From Ascochyta rabiei (taxonomy: Eukaryota; Ascomycota; Dothideomycetes; Pleosporales; Didymellaceae): a DNA stretch of 64,000 nt. Location of the stretch: the NCBI RefSeq assembly GCF_004011695.2, contig NC_082411.1, forward strand, positions 1,720,001-1,784,000, given 5' to 3'. Both the position numbers and the translations under genes were made by a program. This document shows positions 14,640 through 24,930 of the stretch, in pieces (within the stretch, counting starts at the first letter, position 1; each line of letters begins with the position of its first letter). The notes under the pieces are model-generated. The model saw only the letters and a program-made list of their open reading frames with translations. It searched no databases and was not told where the DNA came from.

Positions 14640-16347
14640 AAGTTGCAAGGGAATATACGTCGGAAACAATACAAGCAAAAAATACATATTGAAGAACACA
14701 ACGATTGCAACAAGTCAGATTGCCATTCTGAGCGAATCGTTGTACTCCAAGTAAGAGTCAGTCGAATGTCCACTAACAAGCTGTTACTTTGATGTGCTCG
14801 ATCATGAACCACAGAACAAGCTTCCAACAAAAGCTAACATGCCACCATCGAACGCAAATCGCCATGAAGGATGCGTGTGTTTATGAACCACGGTAAAGAA
14901 CATTGCAAATCCGAAAATTCCCCAGGGAAAAGCATGCAAAAGGCTTTGGAAAGGACCTTTCATGTCTGCATCTTCCGACACACATCGTTCAACGTCATCA
15001 AGCTTCTAAGACCGAAGCCGAACATGCATGAAATCTGCTTTCTTTTTAATAGAACACCGAGATCCAGTATCGAGAGAAAAAGCACCCAGAACACGGATTT
15101 CCACCCGCCTACATCGTAGTCACCAGACGATATCCACGCTCAAAGATCTCAGTGAAGAACCTACACACCACAGTGACATGCTCATGCTCAACAGCTACTC
15201 CCGCCCAACACACCTCCTCATTTCCATCCACATCCAGTATTCCACACAAACAAACAAGCTACAGACACCATCCACCCCTCCCCATCCACCACAAACCCAG
15301 ACACAGTCCGTAGCAGACACGATCCCCCATCCGAAACCAACAATCCACGCATACCAGAACCTGCCTTCCCGCGCTCCACCCACAGCCCCGCGTAAAGGGA
15401 TAGAAGCAACGCAGCGGGTTAGTGCATCCTCGTTGCAGCGACCAGCACATCTCCCCGCTCGCTCACCCGTAGTTCCACGAACCTCAAACGCCGCATCGTG
15501 AAAGACAGCGTCTAGCAACCCCCACGCTCACACACCGCTCGTATCTAGATTCCAGCGAGTTCAGTCCAGCCCAGCGAGCAGAGTAGCTCAGCTCAGCTCA
15601 GCTCAGCTCAGCTGCAGCGCAGCGCAACGCAACGCAAACCCCAACACTGGGGTTTGGGTCAACACGCCGCGTCCCACATGTTGCGGTGTCCATTTTTATT
15701 TTTGCTTTGTGGAGAGATGCAGACATCGCAGACGGCCAGCGCCATCTCGGTGCTTGAACGCGCTTCGGTGAGGTGGGGAGAGGGAGAGAGAGAGAAGAGA
15801 GAAGAGACACGCAGGGAACGTGCGAGTCTGAGTTCCAACTGATGCAGCGGGTGGATTGGCTGCGCCGGGGGAGTGTGTGCGTTTCCGGAGGGCGTTTTAT
15901 TTTCGGCAGGAGGCGGTGGCTCATGTAGGCAGCGTCTCATGTGTTGTGGATGGGTTCTTCTTGAGGGGATGGGGATATGATATGGTGTAGACCCAGCACG
16001 CGTTTCGGTAACAGTGGCCGATGAGGTATGAGGAGAAGAAGGGATGTGTAGAAAAACCTCCTGTTCCTACGGAATGTCATGACTGGGTGAGCCAGGGGAA
16101 AATACACCTGCATTGATGCATGTCGAGCGGGGCATGAACCTGCTCTTTAGGTATAAATCAGCGCCCTCGACTTGAAGAGGCCTTTGGGTATCGTTGCGCT
16201 TTGTGCCGAGTCATCCACGGCCAGACTCAATGGCCGTGATTTGTAGCAAGCTGATATTTGTCCCCGACGCCATGATATGCATATGTCCGATACCCATGCT
16301 TTCCTTGTGAAGCAATTTTCCACCCCCAAAAGCTCCGGACTACGAGC
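14640..16347. other. Intergenic, 1.7 kb, between convergent genes
   Basis: Separates the rhodopsin-domain gene from RTF2, both ending here. It contains a GCTCA pentamer array (15586-15610) followed by GCAGC/GCAAC-rich DNA and a purine-rich GAGAGA patch near 15780-15810. No gene recognised; the longer frames at 15028-15501 and 15598-15940 look compositional. Confidence 0.4.
15586..15613. repeat. GCTCA pentamer repeat, five copies
   Basis: Five perfect GCTCA units followed by GCT. A short microsatellite in intergenic DNA. Confidence 0.85.
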
Positions 16348-17394
16348 TCATTTCTTCCCAATACTGAACCCTCTTGTCATGTAGTCCGCACTGTTTCCTG
16401 CACTTGGCTTGTTACTACTCGTGTTGAACAGACTCTTGACGTGCTCGTTCTGCGCGAGTTTGCGTCTCTTGTTCCTTTCTTCCTGCTCTTCCATGACCTT
16501 GCGTGTCAGCGACGCTGTAGCCGAATTCTTGATGCCGTTGTCTGTGCCATCCTTCCTCTCGTCGTTCGCGTTGACCTTCGACTTGTTGTCTTCGTCAGAC
16601 GTCGGCTTGGATTTCGCAGTTGTGCCGTTCGATCCGGTGGGTACAGAGTCGCCGTTTGTTTCTTTGTCGGCATTCTTCTTGCGCTTCTTGCTTCCTGACG
16701 CCTTCTTTAGCGCGTGTGTAAGGCCCTTCTCCCTCAGCGTCTTGATTCTCAAGTTCAACCGCGCAAGATCGGTCGGTACGGTGGTCAGGATAGGTATAAC
16801 GTCGTTCTCCGCATACGGCTCATTGCACTGCCCTCGTTAGCGCTTCGATCCACCTCATCCTCCCAAGGCCAGACCTACCTGCAAGCACACACTTCCCGCA
16901 ACCTCCTTGACCACACTCCCAGCAAATGCATGCCCACACGGCACAATGTACACCGCCTTTGCGCCTGGCCCCAGTTCGCGCCCAGTAATCGGGCAAACCC
17001 AATTCTCCTTCCTCCCACTCCCTTCTCGCGGCTCGCTCGCGCCAACCTCGAACTTGACCTCCACGACGTCCTTCAGCCCCTTGACTCGATTCCCTGTGCT
17101 GCCCAACTCGGCAAACCGCCCTTCAGACTTGACGTCCGCGACTTTGCCCGCTTCCTCCTTCTCGCGGCCGTCCTCTGTCAGCAGGAACTCGATGACGGAG
17201 TCTTTGTTGTAGAGTGTGCCTGCGGCATCGCTGACTACGGGTGTGGCGAGTGGTCTCCGTGAGAGTGGACAGGTCGACCAGTGGTACTCTTGTTGCTCGG
17301 TAAGCTGCTCTTTTGCTTGGGTCGTGGTGAGGGCTTTGGCGGCTTCTTTTACGAGTTCGCGGCGCTTGGGGATGGAGCCGCCATCGTTGCCCAT
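16348..17394 (-). CDS. RTF2: Replication termination factor 2 (Rtf2)
   Basis: Rtf2 family proteins act at stalled replication forks; in fission yeast Rtf2 supports the site-specific RTS1 barrier. Two exons: 17394-16879 and 16827-16348, with a 51-nt intron (donor GTAGGT, acceptor CAG); 331 aa. The N-terminus MGNDGGSIPKRRELVK is the diagnostic start. The Cys-rich segment WSTCPLSRRPLATPVVSD and the second block WVCPITGRELGP through VPCGHAFA to CLQCNEPY form the modified double RING-like fold; the last pair of cysteines straddles the intron. After NDVIPILTT the C-terminus turns into a Lys/Ser-rich tail with likely nuclear-localisation clusters (KKRKK, KRRK) and ends in YMTRGFSIGKK. Its start lies 286 bp from the 3' end of the PPR gene upstream. 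Confidence 0.94.
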
Positions 17395-17680
17395 GGTGGC
17401 GCTATGTGTGAGAGAAACAGGGAGGGAGTGGACGGGTTGGTGGTTGCGGAGGCGCAAAGGTGGAGAAGGAGGCTGGCGCAGATTGCGGAGTGGAGGCGCC
17501 GGAGGTGGTCCAAAAAGGAAGCAGCGTCTTGGCAAAAGTGCGATGCAGAGGAGCACGTAGAAAGCAGATAGTGGAGAGTGATCCAAGATCTATCAGTCGT
17601 TCGTCTGCATATCGCAGGTGGTGATACATGGCTATGCTACAACAATCGCAGTTCTCGCTTCCCATACACCATTGCTAGCT

Positions 17681-19966
17681 TCAATCATAACGTGACGACG
17701 ATTTACGGCTGCCCCAAGGCTTTCTCTGACCCTCAGGCTTCGCATCTCTCGTCCGCCAATTGCCTCTTGTATCATTTGAGTCGTATGCCCGCCATGTACG
17801 TCTCTGATGGTCGTTCTCTCGTGCCGGCTTTCCGCCTTCTCCCTCTCCCTCTCCCTCTCCCCCATCCTCTCCTTCTCCATCTTCGTTGAGGTAGCTGTGC
17901 ATATCGGCCTCTCCTTCCAGCTGCGCATGTTGTTGATCCACTTCGTCGACCTTCCTCTCATTGTTCCTCTCGTTCTGCCTGAGAATGAATGCCGAGAGCT
18001 TGGCCCTTTCCTTCTTGAAACCTTGCTTCTGCTCCTCGGGGATCAAATTCGAAAGTAGTAGCCTGTCGTAGACGCCGTAGACTTTCTTGATCGCCGCCAG
18101 AGCGTCTTGTCGTTCCGCACCCCTGAGGTAGGCAGCGCGCACACCGCGCGCGTCGCTGGCGGCACCACCAATACCAAGCTGCAGACGCAAGTTCTTGACG
18201 ATGGGATGGAGCGAGGTGAGTGCGTCGATGAGATCCTGACCCTTCGCGAGCGGGAACGTCAGCGCAAGGTCGGCGTACATGCCTACGGCTTTGGCATCGG
18301 CGTCCGCAAGTGTATGAGACATGGTGTGGAGGATCTGACTGGCGTGTCTGAGCGAGTTGTGGTTGTTCTTGTCCCGTACGCAAGTGCTCATGGCGATCCT
18401 AAATGTTCCTGGTCGTGGTGTAATACCCTTTTCGAGCATGTCCTTCTGTAGCAGCTCAACTGCGGCAGCTGACGATCGATTCTGGCGCAGATTGCGTAGT
18501 CGTTGGTTCAGGTTGTTGAGATCTGGTTCGAGGCCATATACTGCAGGGTCAGTGAGCAGGTCCCAATATTGTTGCGCGGCTTTAGGTGCAGCAATCTTCT
18601 GGCAGGCTTCCTGCACGATAGAGAGGGTATTGTTGCCGGGCCGGACAAAGGCGAGCCGCTTCGCTAGACTGCTGGTGAAAGGAAGAAACTCCCCTCCACG
18701 CATCGTGGTCTCTCCAGGTGCCAGGTGCTCGTCATCGAGCTTGTACTCGTCCGGCACGTTCGGTGCGCGCAAGTAGGGGAAAAGAGCTTGTTTTCGTGCT
18801 GCCGTACCCAGTCGGGGCACAAGCCGTGGAATGTCCATAGTCTGCTCGATCAAAGACAACACGTCGTCCCAATCCCGGGGTCGAGCTCCCAGAAGGAGCA
18901 GTCTCCCCATGGAGCAAACCAATTCCTCGTCGATAACAAGGTCGGCGTTCCTCCACTTGCCCGCAACGTCTTCCCACAGTCGCCTGGCCTCCGTTACACC
19001 ACGATCCTTCCTAGTCGCCGCCTCCTCTTCAGTCTCGCCACTTGGCGCATTGAGCAGCATGTTCTGTCGGATAGCGTTGATTATGGTGTTGTAGGTGGTA
19101 GCATTTGCTGCTGCAGGGCCCTTTTCGGGAATCTTCGCAGCTACGCCCCATAGTGCATCCATGTCCAGCGCTCTTGCGCATACTCGCAGTGCAGCGTTTG
19201 TGTGTATGATTGATGGTTCGACTCGTGAATTCGGTGCGGAAAGAGAGTGGAATATCGACAAAGCCTTCTGTAGAACGCCTGACAGGTGCGCATTGATCGA
19301 AAGGCCTCGCAGGAGGATCGTGTAGGTATAGGAGTCGGGGAACTGCGCGCGCTTCTTCATCTACTTGCCATTAGCCTCTTGCCATGTCTTGGGGTTGACG
19401 GTGCGTACGTCGTTGTACACCTTGAGCGCATCGGTGACCTTCTCCTTGGCCAGATAGTGATCTATGATGTGGTTCCAACTGACGATACACGACATGGAGT
19501 GGCTCGCCATCTGCACCAACTGTTTCATCTCGTCGACTTTGTCCTTTTTCAATTGCGCCCTCACAAAGTCTGCAAGCTCTAGTGGATCCTGCAGATAGCG
19601 CAGCTCGCGTTTCCTTCTGTTCCAGTCGGTGTCTGACATGCGCGTGTCTCGCTTCCCCAGCTTCATCAGGTTGGGTGTTTCTTGCCTCTCCACATCTCTC
19701 GACGACGGTTGGCGCACTACTGCTCTCTCCCTCTTCTTCTGATTTGCCGCTACTGCCGAGTTCTTCCATGGCTCGTCGTTGCTCCGCGACAGCTTCTCGA
19801 CTTGGTTGAGGTAGACGGGCCGTGTGCCGGTCTTGCGAACGGTGCTCTGAAGCCGCTGCTGGCCCTGGCGGAGGAGTGGATTTACATTGCGGCGAAGGCG
19901 TTGGAGGTTAGCGGGGCGGTCGAAGGGCTGGACGCATTGCCAAAGGCAGGCGCGACAGCTGAGCAT
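17681..19966 (-). CDS. Mitochondrial pentatricopeptide-repeat (PPR) protein
   Basis: Likely an RNA-binding factor in mitochondrial gene expression. Exons 19966-19409 and 19360-17681, 745 aa. The N-terminus is basic, Arg/Gln-rich and hydroxylated (SCRACLWQCVQPF, RRNVNPLLRQGQQRLQST), as in mitochondrial targeting signals. PPR-type helices follow: SWNHIIDHYLAKEKVTDALKV, then YTYTILLRGLSIN. The in-frame TAG at 19361-19363 belongs to a 48-nt intron: donor GTACGC after a GAC codon, branch GCTAAT, acceptor TAG. Splicing yields VYNDMKKRAQFPDSYTYT, a proper PPR joint. The C-terminal tail is acidic and Gly/Glu-rich (GEGEDGGEGEGE, encoded by a CTCCCT-type repeat), then Arg/Ser-rich. Specific RNA targets cannot be read from the sequence. 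Confidence 0.88.
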
Positions 19967-19990
19967 TGGAGGGTGCGTGGTTGCAGTCTG

Positions 19991-20015
19991 ATATCGATAT
20001 CGATATCGATATCGA
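19991..20015. repeat. ATCGAT hexamer repeat in the PPR gene leader
   Basis: Four tandem self-complementary ATCGAT units, beginning 25 bp upstream of the PPR start codon. Confidence 0.85.
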
Positions 20016-20742
20016 ACTGAGATGCAGCGGTGGCAGTATGGGAGAAAACATTCACTCTAGCTCCGTTACACGCGCGACTCGGGCGCGCTAGCGGGCCGAA
20101 GGCACCCTTTCACGTGATCGACTGGCGATGACCGCGGGCCGGGGTCAAGCGAACGTCAACACTCGTGCTCGATTGGGGAGATTGTTCTCCAGGGTGGTCA
20201 AGCCAGTATCCGTACAGTACCACGTTTCCAAATAAAGGTCCTGCAGAGGCACAGCGTACAGTGTACTTTAATCCAACATCACCAAGCTTAGCCCCACGCC
20301 AAACGCACTGGCTTGAGCCTGACAACCCACGAACCAACGCGCCCCTGACCCTGGAGCGGAGCCAGCCAGCCAGCCAGGCAGGGAGATTAGTTTCTGAACG
20401 GGCAGCCTGGCAGGAGCCGGCGCATGGGGGCTAAAGCAAGACACACACGTCCTTAGCCTCAACGCAGCCTAGCCACCACTTTGATCGGTGACCAACAAGT
20501 CAGCCCTTTCGCTCCAAGTGTGAATCCTCCGGCTAACGTGGCGGAGCACACTACTCCCTGCCGTCGCACATGGCTTTCCCACTTGCGCGGCCCTGTGTAT
20601 GCACGACATAGCTCCGTACAGATCAGCTCGTGACGGCTAGCTTGGTGCGAGCATCAGCGATCCGTCGCACACGTGTATCGCGGGCGGAGCACGCAAGGAG
20701 TGCGCAAGAGCTGCGAGACTTGTGTGCGTGCTGTGCGTGTGC

Positions 20743-20851
20743 TGTGTGTGTGTGAGTGTGTGTGTGTGAGTGTGTGTGTGTGAGTGTGTGTGTGTGAGTG
20801 TGTGAGTGTGTGTGTGTGAGTGTGTGTGTGTGTGAGTGTGTGTGTGTGTGC
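20743..20851. repeat. TG-rich microsatellite with GAGTG interruptions
   Basis: About 110 bp of TGTGTGTGTGAG-type repeat, nearly pure T and G on the plus strand, with regular TGAG interruptions. It explains the long Thr/His frames on the minus strand. Confidence 0.95.
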
Positions 20852-21479
20852 GTGTGCTGTGCTTGTGTCGCATGTCGGACGATGAGCTGGTTGCTGCTAC
20901 GAGTATGCTTCTGTGCCATCGACCGAGTCCATCAGCTCTGCACAGTGCATCTCCGCGCGGGCCCGCAGTTCCTCTGCTCTTTCGTGCTGCGTGCAAATGG
21001 ACTCATGGGGCACCTCTCCGCAGACAGACAAAAGGGAAGCTAGCGAGGCACTCATCACTCATCAACACCCACCTACCCACCCACACCTACCTCCACTCCA
21101 CAACCTGGTGTGTGGCCACTCGCCAACTGCTGCTGTGTAACGCGCCACATGCCTTCGGGCAGGTTCACATCACACGCAGCGCATGCACCGGCGTGCTAGG
21201 CTCCGCCGTCAGCGCGGGAGTCCGTCGGGAGCCTTCTGGCATGGTGCTGCCCTGGCAGGTCGTTAGCTTGCGCCTACGAAGCGGTGCGAGCGGTGCAAGG
21301 CACGGAGGGAGGGGAAGAAGAAAAAGGCAAGTGCGCAGCCCAACGCCAGTCTAGCTGTGCTGATCAGAAAAAAAGTATCTAACCAGCCGTTGGCGCTAGC
21401 TAGCCAACGGGTATCTTGCAGTGAGTGGGCTTGCGAAGGCTCGTGAGATCCTAGCGTCTGGTGTTGGAGAGGGTTGAAT

Positions 21480-21492
21480 GGGGGGGGGGGGG
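21480..21492. repeat. G13 homopolymer
   Basis: Thirteen consecutive G on the plus strand; a likely length-variable or error-prone site. Confidence 0.9.
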
Positions 21493-22271
21493 TCTGCATC
21501 AGTGCATCTGCATGGTTGAACTTGTCACAGGTCTGGGGGGTCCCGTTGACACTGAACGACAGCCATCTTGCCACCCACTTTCGTCGTCACCGCGCGCCGC
21601 AACCATCGGACAGGTCATCCAGCGTCGCTCACCTTGTGCCGTTCCCATCCTCCCGACGTCTGCCGCACGCATGACCATGCAAGGCCTGCTCTTGCGCTTC
21701 AAGCCTGCGTAACACGTCTGGCCAATGGTGCCCCTCACATGCTGCCCTCATATTGACGACAACCACGGCCTATCGCGATGGTTACACCTGTTCTTCCGTC
21801 ACGCAAACAGGCCTGCTGCATGCGGAACCGCACGGTTTGGGCAGAGATTCTCCGCAAAACACAGGGTCTAGCCAGGTCGGTGGGCAGCTCTGGTACCTAG
21901 CGAGGCGTTGGAATGGTCTTCGTTCTACGGTATGGGACCGGTCTATTTCCCCACAACACATGCAGCCTTGCGTCGTGGACCCCATGGACCAAACCTGTCC
22001 ACCCAGATTCAGGAGTACCCTACCATCTACGGCCTCTCACCTCTACGTGAAATCCGCATCCCGACTTCGCTTTTGCTGCGCGTCATTCCCGTGCGCAACG
22101 TCGACCGTTGGCTTGGTACGCCTGCTGCTCTCCTCGGAGCCTGTGTCTCGCATTGGACTGGCTGCTGCGATCAACGTCAAGGATCGCAGTGGTGTGCGCT
22201 GCCCAATGGGATGCAGAGCGGGCTGTGTATACGCTGCGTCGTGTCGTGCGCCGCTGCGGGAGTGCCACCAG

Positions 22272-22341
22272 CCAACAGCCAACAGCCAACAGCCAACAGC
22301 CAACAGCCAACAGCCAACAGCCAACAGCCAACAGCCAACAA
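22272..22341. repeat. CCAACAG heptamer minisatellite, nine copies plus one variant
   Basis: Nine perfect CCAACAG units from 22272 to 22334 and a tenth ending CCAACAA. Because 7 is not a multiple of 3, all three frames cycle through the same residues, which produces the spurious repetitive ORFs on both strands. Confidence 0.95.
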
Positions 22342-22670
22342 GTGCGTAGTGTAGTGACTGGACTGGACGAGCTCGGCTACGTGGCTGCTGATAGGGGCAC
22401 GCGGGTGCGCATGTGAAGAGAGGAGAGGGCCAAGTATCAGATTTGGCCAATTTCCTCCGATGAGATGCTACTCGTATCTTTACCTGGATCCGAGAGAGTG
22501 TGTGTGTGTCTTCATAGCATAAGACAAGCTCGCTGGCACCCGGCACTACATCGCAAACACGTTGTTTTGCGCAGCGGCAAGGGCGTTCAAATATAGACGG
22601 TGACATGCGTGTGCACATGGATGACGGGTTTCAGTAAGGGCGCACGTCAAGCCTTCGAGTCTCACTACGA

Positions 22671-22720
22671 CTCCGCTCGACTCCGCTCGACGCCGCTCGA
22701 CTCTGCTCGACGCTGCTCGA
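22671..22720. repeat. 10-bp tandem repeat, five copies
   Basis: Decamers of the form C(T/G)C(C/T)GCTCGA: CTCCGCTCGA twice, then CGCCGCTCGA, CTCTGCTCGA and CGCTGCTCGA, with a more diverged copy just before. Intergenic. Confidence 0.9.
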
Positions 22721-23318
22721 CACTCTATGCGTCGCACACGCACAAGCAGTCCAGTCCAAGTAACGGATGGGTGCAAACGACAAACATGGCCAAAGACCGA
22801 GCCGCCAAGAACGTATGAATGACCAATTGTTTCTGTCTGGGCGCCAAACCATGGCACGAAATCTAGCTTCATCGAGAGCGAAAGTGAACCCAGCATTTTG
22901 AGGTATCGACGCCAGAGAATGAAGAAAACAGCTAGGCAGAACTCGCAGTGAAGAAATGACAACCACCGGATGATTTTGATCCACTATCCTGGCCGCTCTA
23001 ACCCTGAAGCCCTCAAATCACCATCGACCCGGGATATAGAAGGAAAAGTCGCCTTAGTCCTGCCGTAAACACCATAAAACAAAGACATGCAGCCGCCGCC
23101 AATTGTAAATGCATACCCCAACCCTTGTATAAGATGATGAAACCGGCCAATACCCATCCCGTAGTGAGGAACACACCTCTTGACGAGTACCCCCAGTCCC
23201 TGCGGCGCAAGCACTGAAAACTTCCTGGACAGGTTCGGATGGTCGCACTTGCTACAGCGACGGGCCCCTCGACTCTGCATCGCAATCATGTCGTATCCGC
23301 TGTGTCATCGTCCCAGAA

Positions 23319-24930
23319 CTAATGGCCTTGTTGATACATCTGGGGGTTTTGGCCATACGGCGACTGAGGATAACTGCTGCTGTTACTACGTGCACTGTTG
23401 TATGCATTGTTGGGAGCCACATACTGTGCCATGCTTTCAGGAAGGCCGGGGCTGTGTGTGCCATACTGAGGAGCAGCCGACGTGCCAGATGCGGCCGGCT
23501 GGTACCCGATAGGAGGGAGCTGTGGGTGCGAGGGCTGTTGACCTGGCACGCCTACCGCCTGTCGCATCTGTCCATACACAGGCGCCTCAGGAGGGCCACC
23601 GTCGTGAGCAACGCGTTGCTGCTGCGCGTGCTGCTGCATCTCGGCGCGATGACGTTCGTCGTCGGCCTTGCGCGCAGCTTCCTCTTCCTTCTTCTTGGCC
23701 TTCCATTCCTTGCGGATTTCCTTGAATTCTATGGCGAAAAGTTAGTCATCAACATCAATCAAGTCGTGGTATTAAAGGCGTGCCAAGGCAAGCGGGCAAG
23801 GGTCGACAGTCCCTAGCTTCCGTCACCAGAAGCTATCCAGAGTAGCGGGAACACCATGAGATAGGCGCAACACCAACACGAACCCCAGTACTAGCTTAGC
23901 GCGTTGGGCTTACAAGGGCAACCACAACAACGCGAAATACCGCGAATACGAGAACGTTCGGTACATACCTTCAGGCGTTCGCTTCGCGCCGTGCGATTGC
24001 ATGGTGACGTGCGCGTTCAAGTGGTTCAGAGTACCGTAGGCCTTTTCGCAGCCGTTCCATCCGCACTTGTACATGCGCTCAATCTCCTCGTAACGTCGGC
24101 GCGGTCGCTTGTGTTGCTGTGCGCCTGGAATCGGCACGAAGGAGTATACAGTGGACAGAGGATGCCCTCCCTAGACGCGTTATCAGCACAATTCTTAGCG
24201 TTTGCGCGAGCAATTCAGAGTCGGATTGAATCAGCACAAAGACACGTGTTTCGCGTCTTGCGCCAAAGTATGCGTGCCATCAAGGTCGGCGAATGACACG
24301 CCGCAAAGGGTCGTGCTTGAAGAGAAGATAACTTACTGTTGGCGGCCTTTGAACGGGCGACACCATTGCCGGTGCTGGAGGACCCGATGAAGCTGGGTGA
24401 CCATAGTGCATGCCAGGCTGTGGGTATTGTCCAGCCCATTCAGGACGCGACGCGTACATTGGCGTCTGCGGGTGGCCTGGATAATGCTGCATGTCGTGGT
24501 GAGGGGTGTAAGGCGAGTACTGCTGCTGATGAGGGTAGGTTGGGCTCGTCTGGGCGGCGATCGATGGATCTATAGGTACATCGGTGTCAGACTTGAGTTG
24601 GTGAGGTTGATGATGGTCATTGGTTTGACCATCTGAGAGAGGCATTGACGGACTTTGTTGTTGCGCCATACCTCCGGGTGCTTGTCCTTGAGCGCCTGGT
24701 TGGTATGAACGTTGAATGTATTCCGGGAAAGACCCAGATCGAGCAGAGGGTGGAAGACTGCTGTAATCGGAGGTAGGGGTGAGGTTTGAAGCTCTAGGGT
24801 CTTGTCCTTGAGGAGGATATTGCGCAGCAGATGCTTGATCTGCAATGGTCTCCTCAGAAGGATGTTCAGGAAAGGTTGGGTATGGTGAGCTCAAACCTGA
24901 CTGCGGGTAGTCTTGTTGCCTTGCGTCCAT
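23319..24930 (-). CDS. CON7: C2H2 zinc-finger transcription factor, CON7-like
   Basis: Homologue of the Magnaporthe Con7 regulator, which is needed there for normal conidium morphology and infection-related development. Exons: 24930-24337, 24116-23969 and 23728-23319; 383 aa. The N-terminal 200 residues are Pro/Gln/Ser-rich and low complexity. The DNA-binding core is RRRYEEIERMYKCGWNGC then EKAYGTLNHLNAHVTMQSHG, a C2H2 finger, followed by the family-specific basic helix KRTPEEFKEIRKEWK, whose codons span the last intron, and a KKKEEEA coiled stretch. The C-terminus is Gln/Pro-rich (GVPGQQPSHPQLPP) and ends NPQMYQQGH. For intron 1 the acceptor at 24117 rather than 24125 keeps the frame. It stands alone: 3.3 kb gene-free downstream and 9.6 kb upstream, which suggests a large regulatory region or long leader. 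Confidence 0.92.

Larger units (their letters stand above)
19967..23318. other. Gene-poor, repeat-rich interval, 3.35 kb
   Basis: Between the PPR gene start and the CON7-like 3' end. It carries ATCGAT copies, a long TG/GA microsatellite, a 13-base G run, a heptamer minisatellite and a decamer array (each listed). The open frames here, including Thr/His-rich ones across the TG repeat, are repeat products. No gene recognised. Confidence 0.5.

Noticed and set aside
19361..19966. A separate 201-aa gene ending at 19361
   Set aside because: Its stop lies inside a good 48-nt intron and the two halves join into a proper PPR repeat.
20623..20996. Long Thr/His-rich open frames on the minus strand
   Set aside because: They are translations of the TG microsatellite at 20743-20851.
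22043..22618. Open frames with repeated Cys-Trp-Leu-Leu-Ala-Val-Gly or Gln-Gln-Pro-Thr-Ala-Asn-Ser motifs
   Set aside because: Produced by the frame-cycling heptamer minisatellite; no surrounding coding signal.
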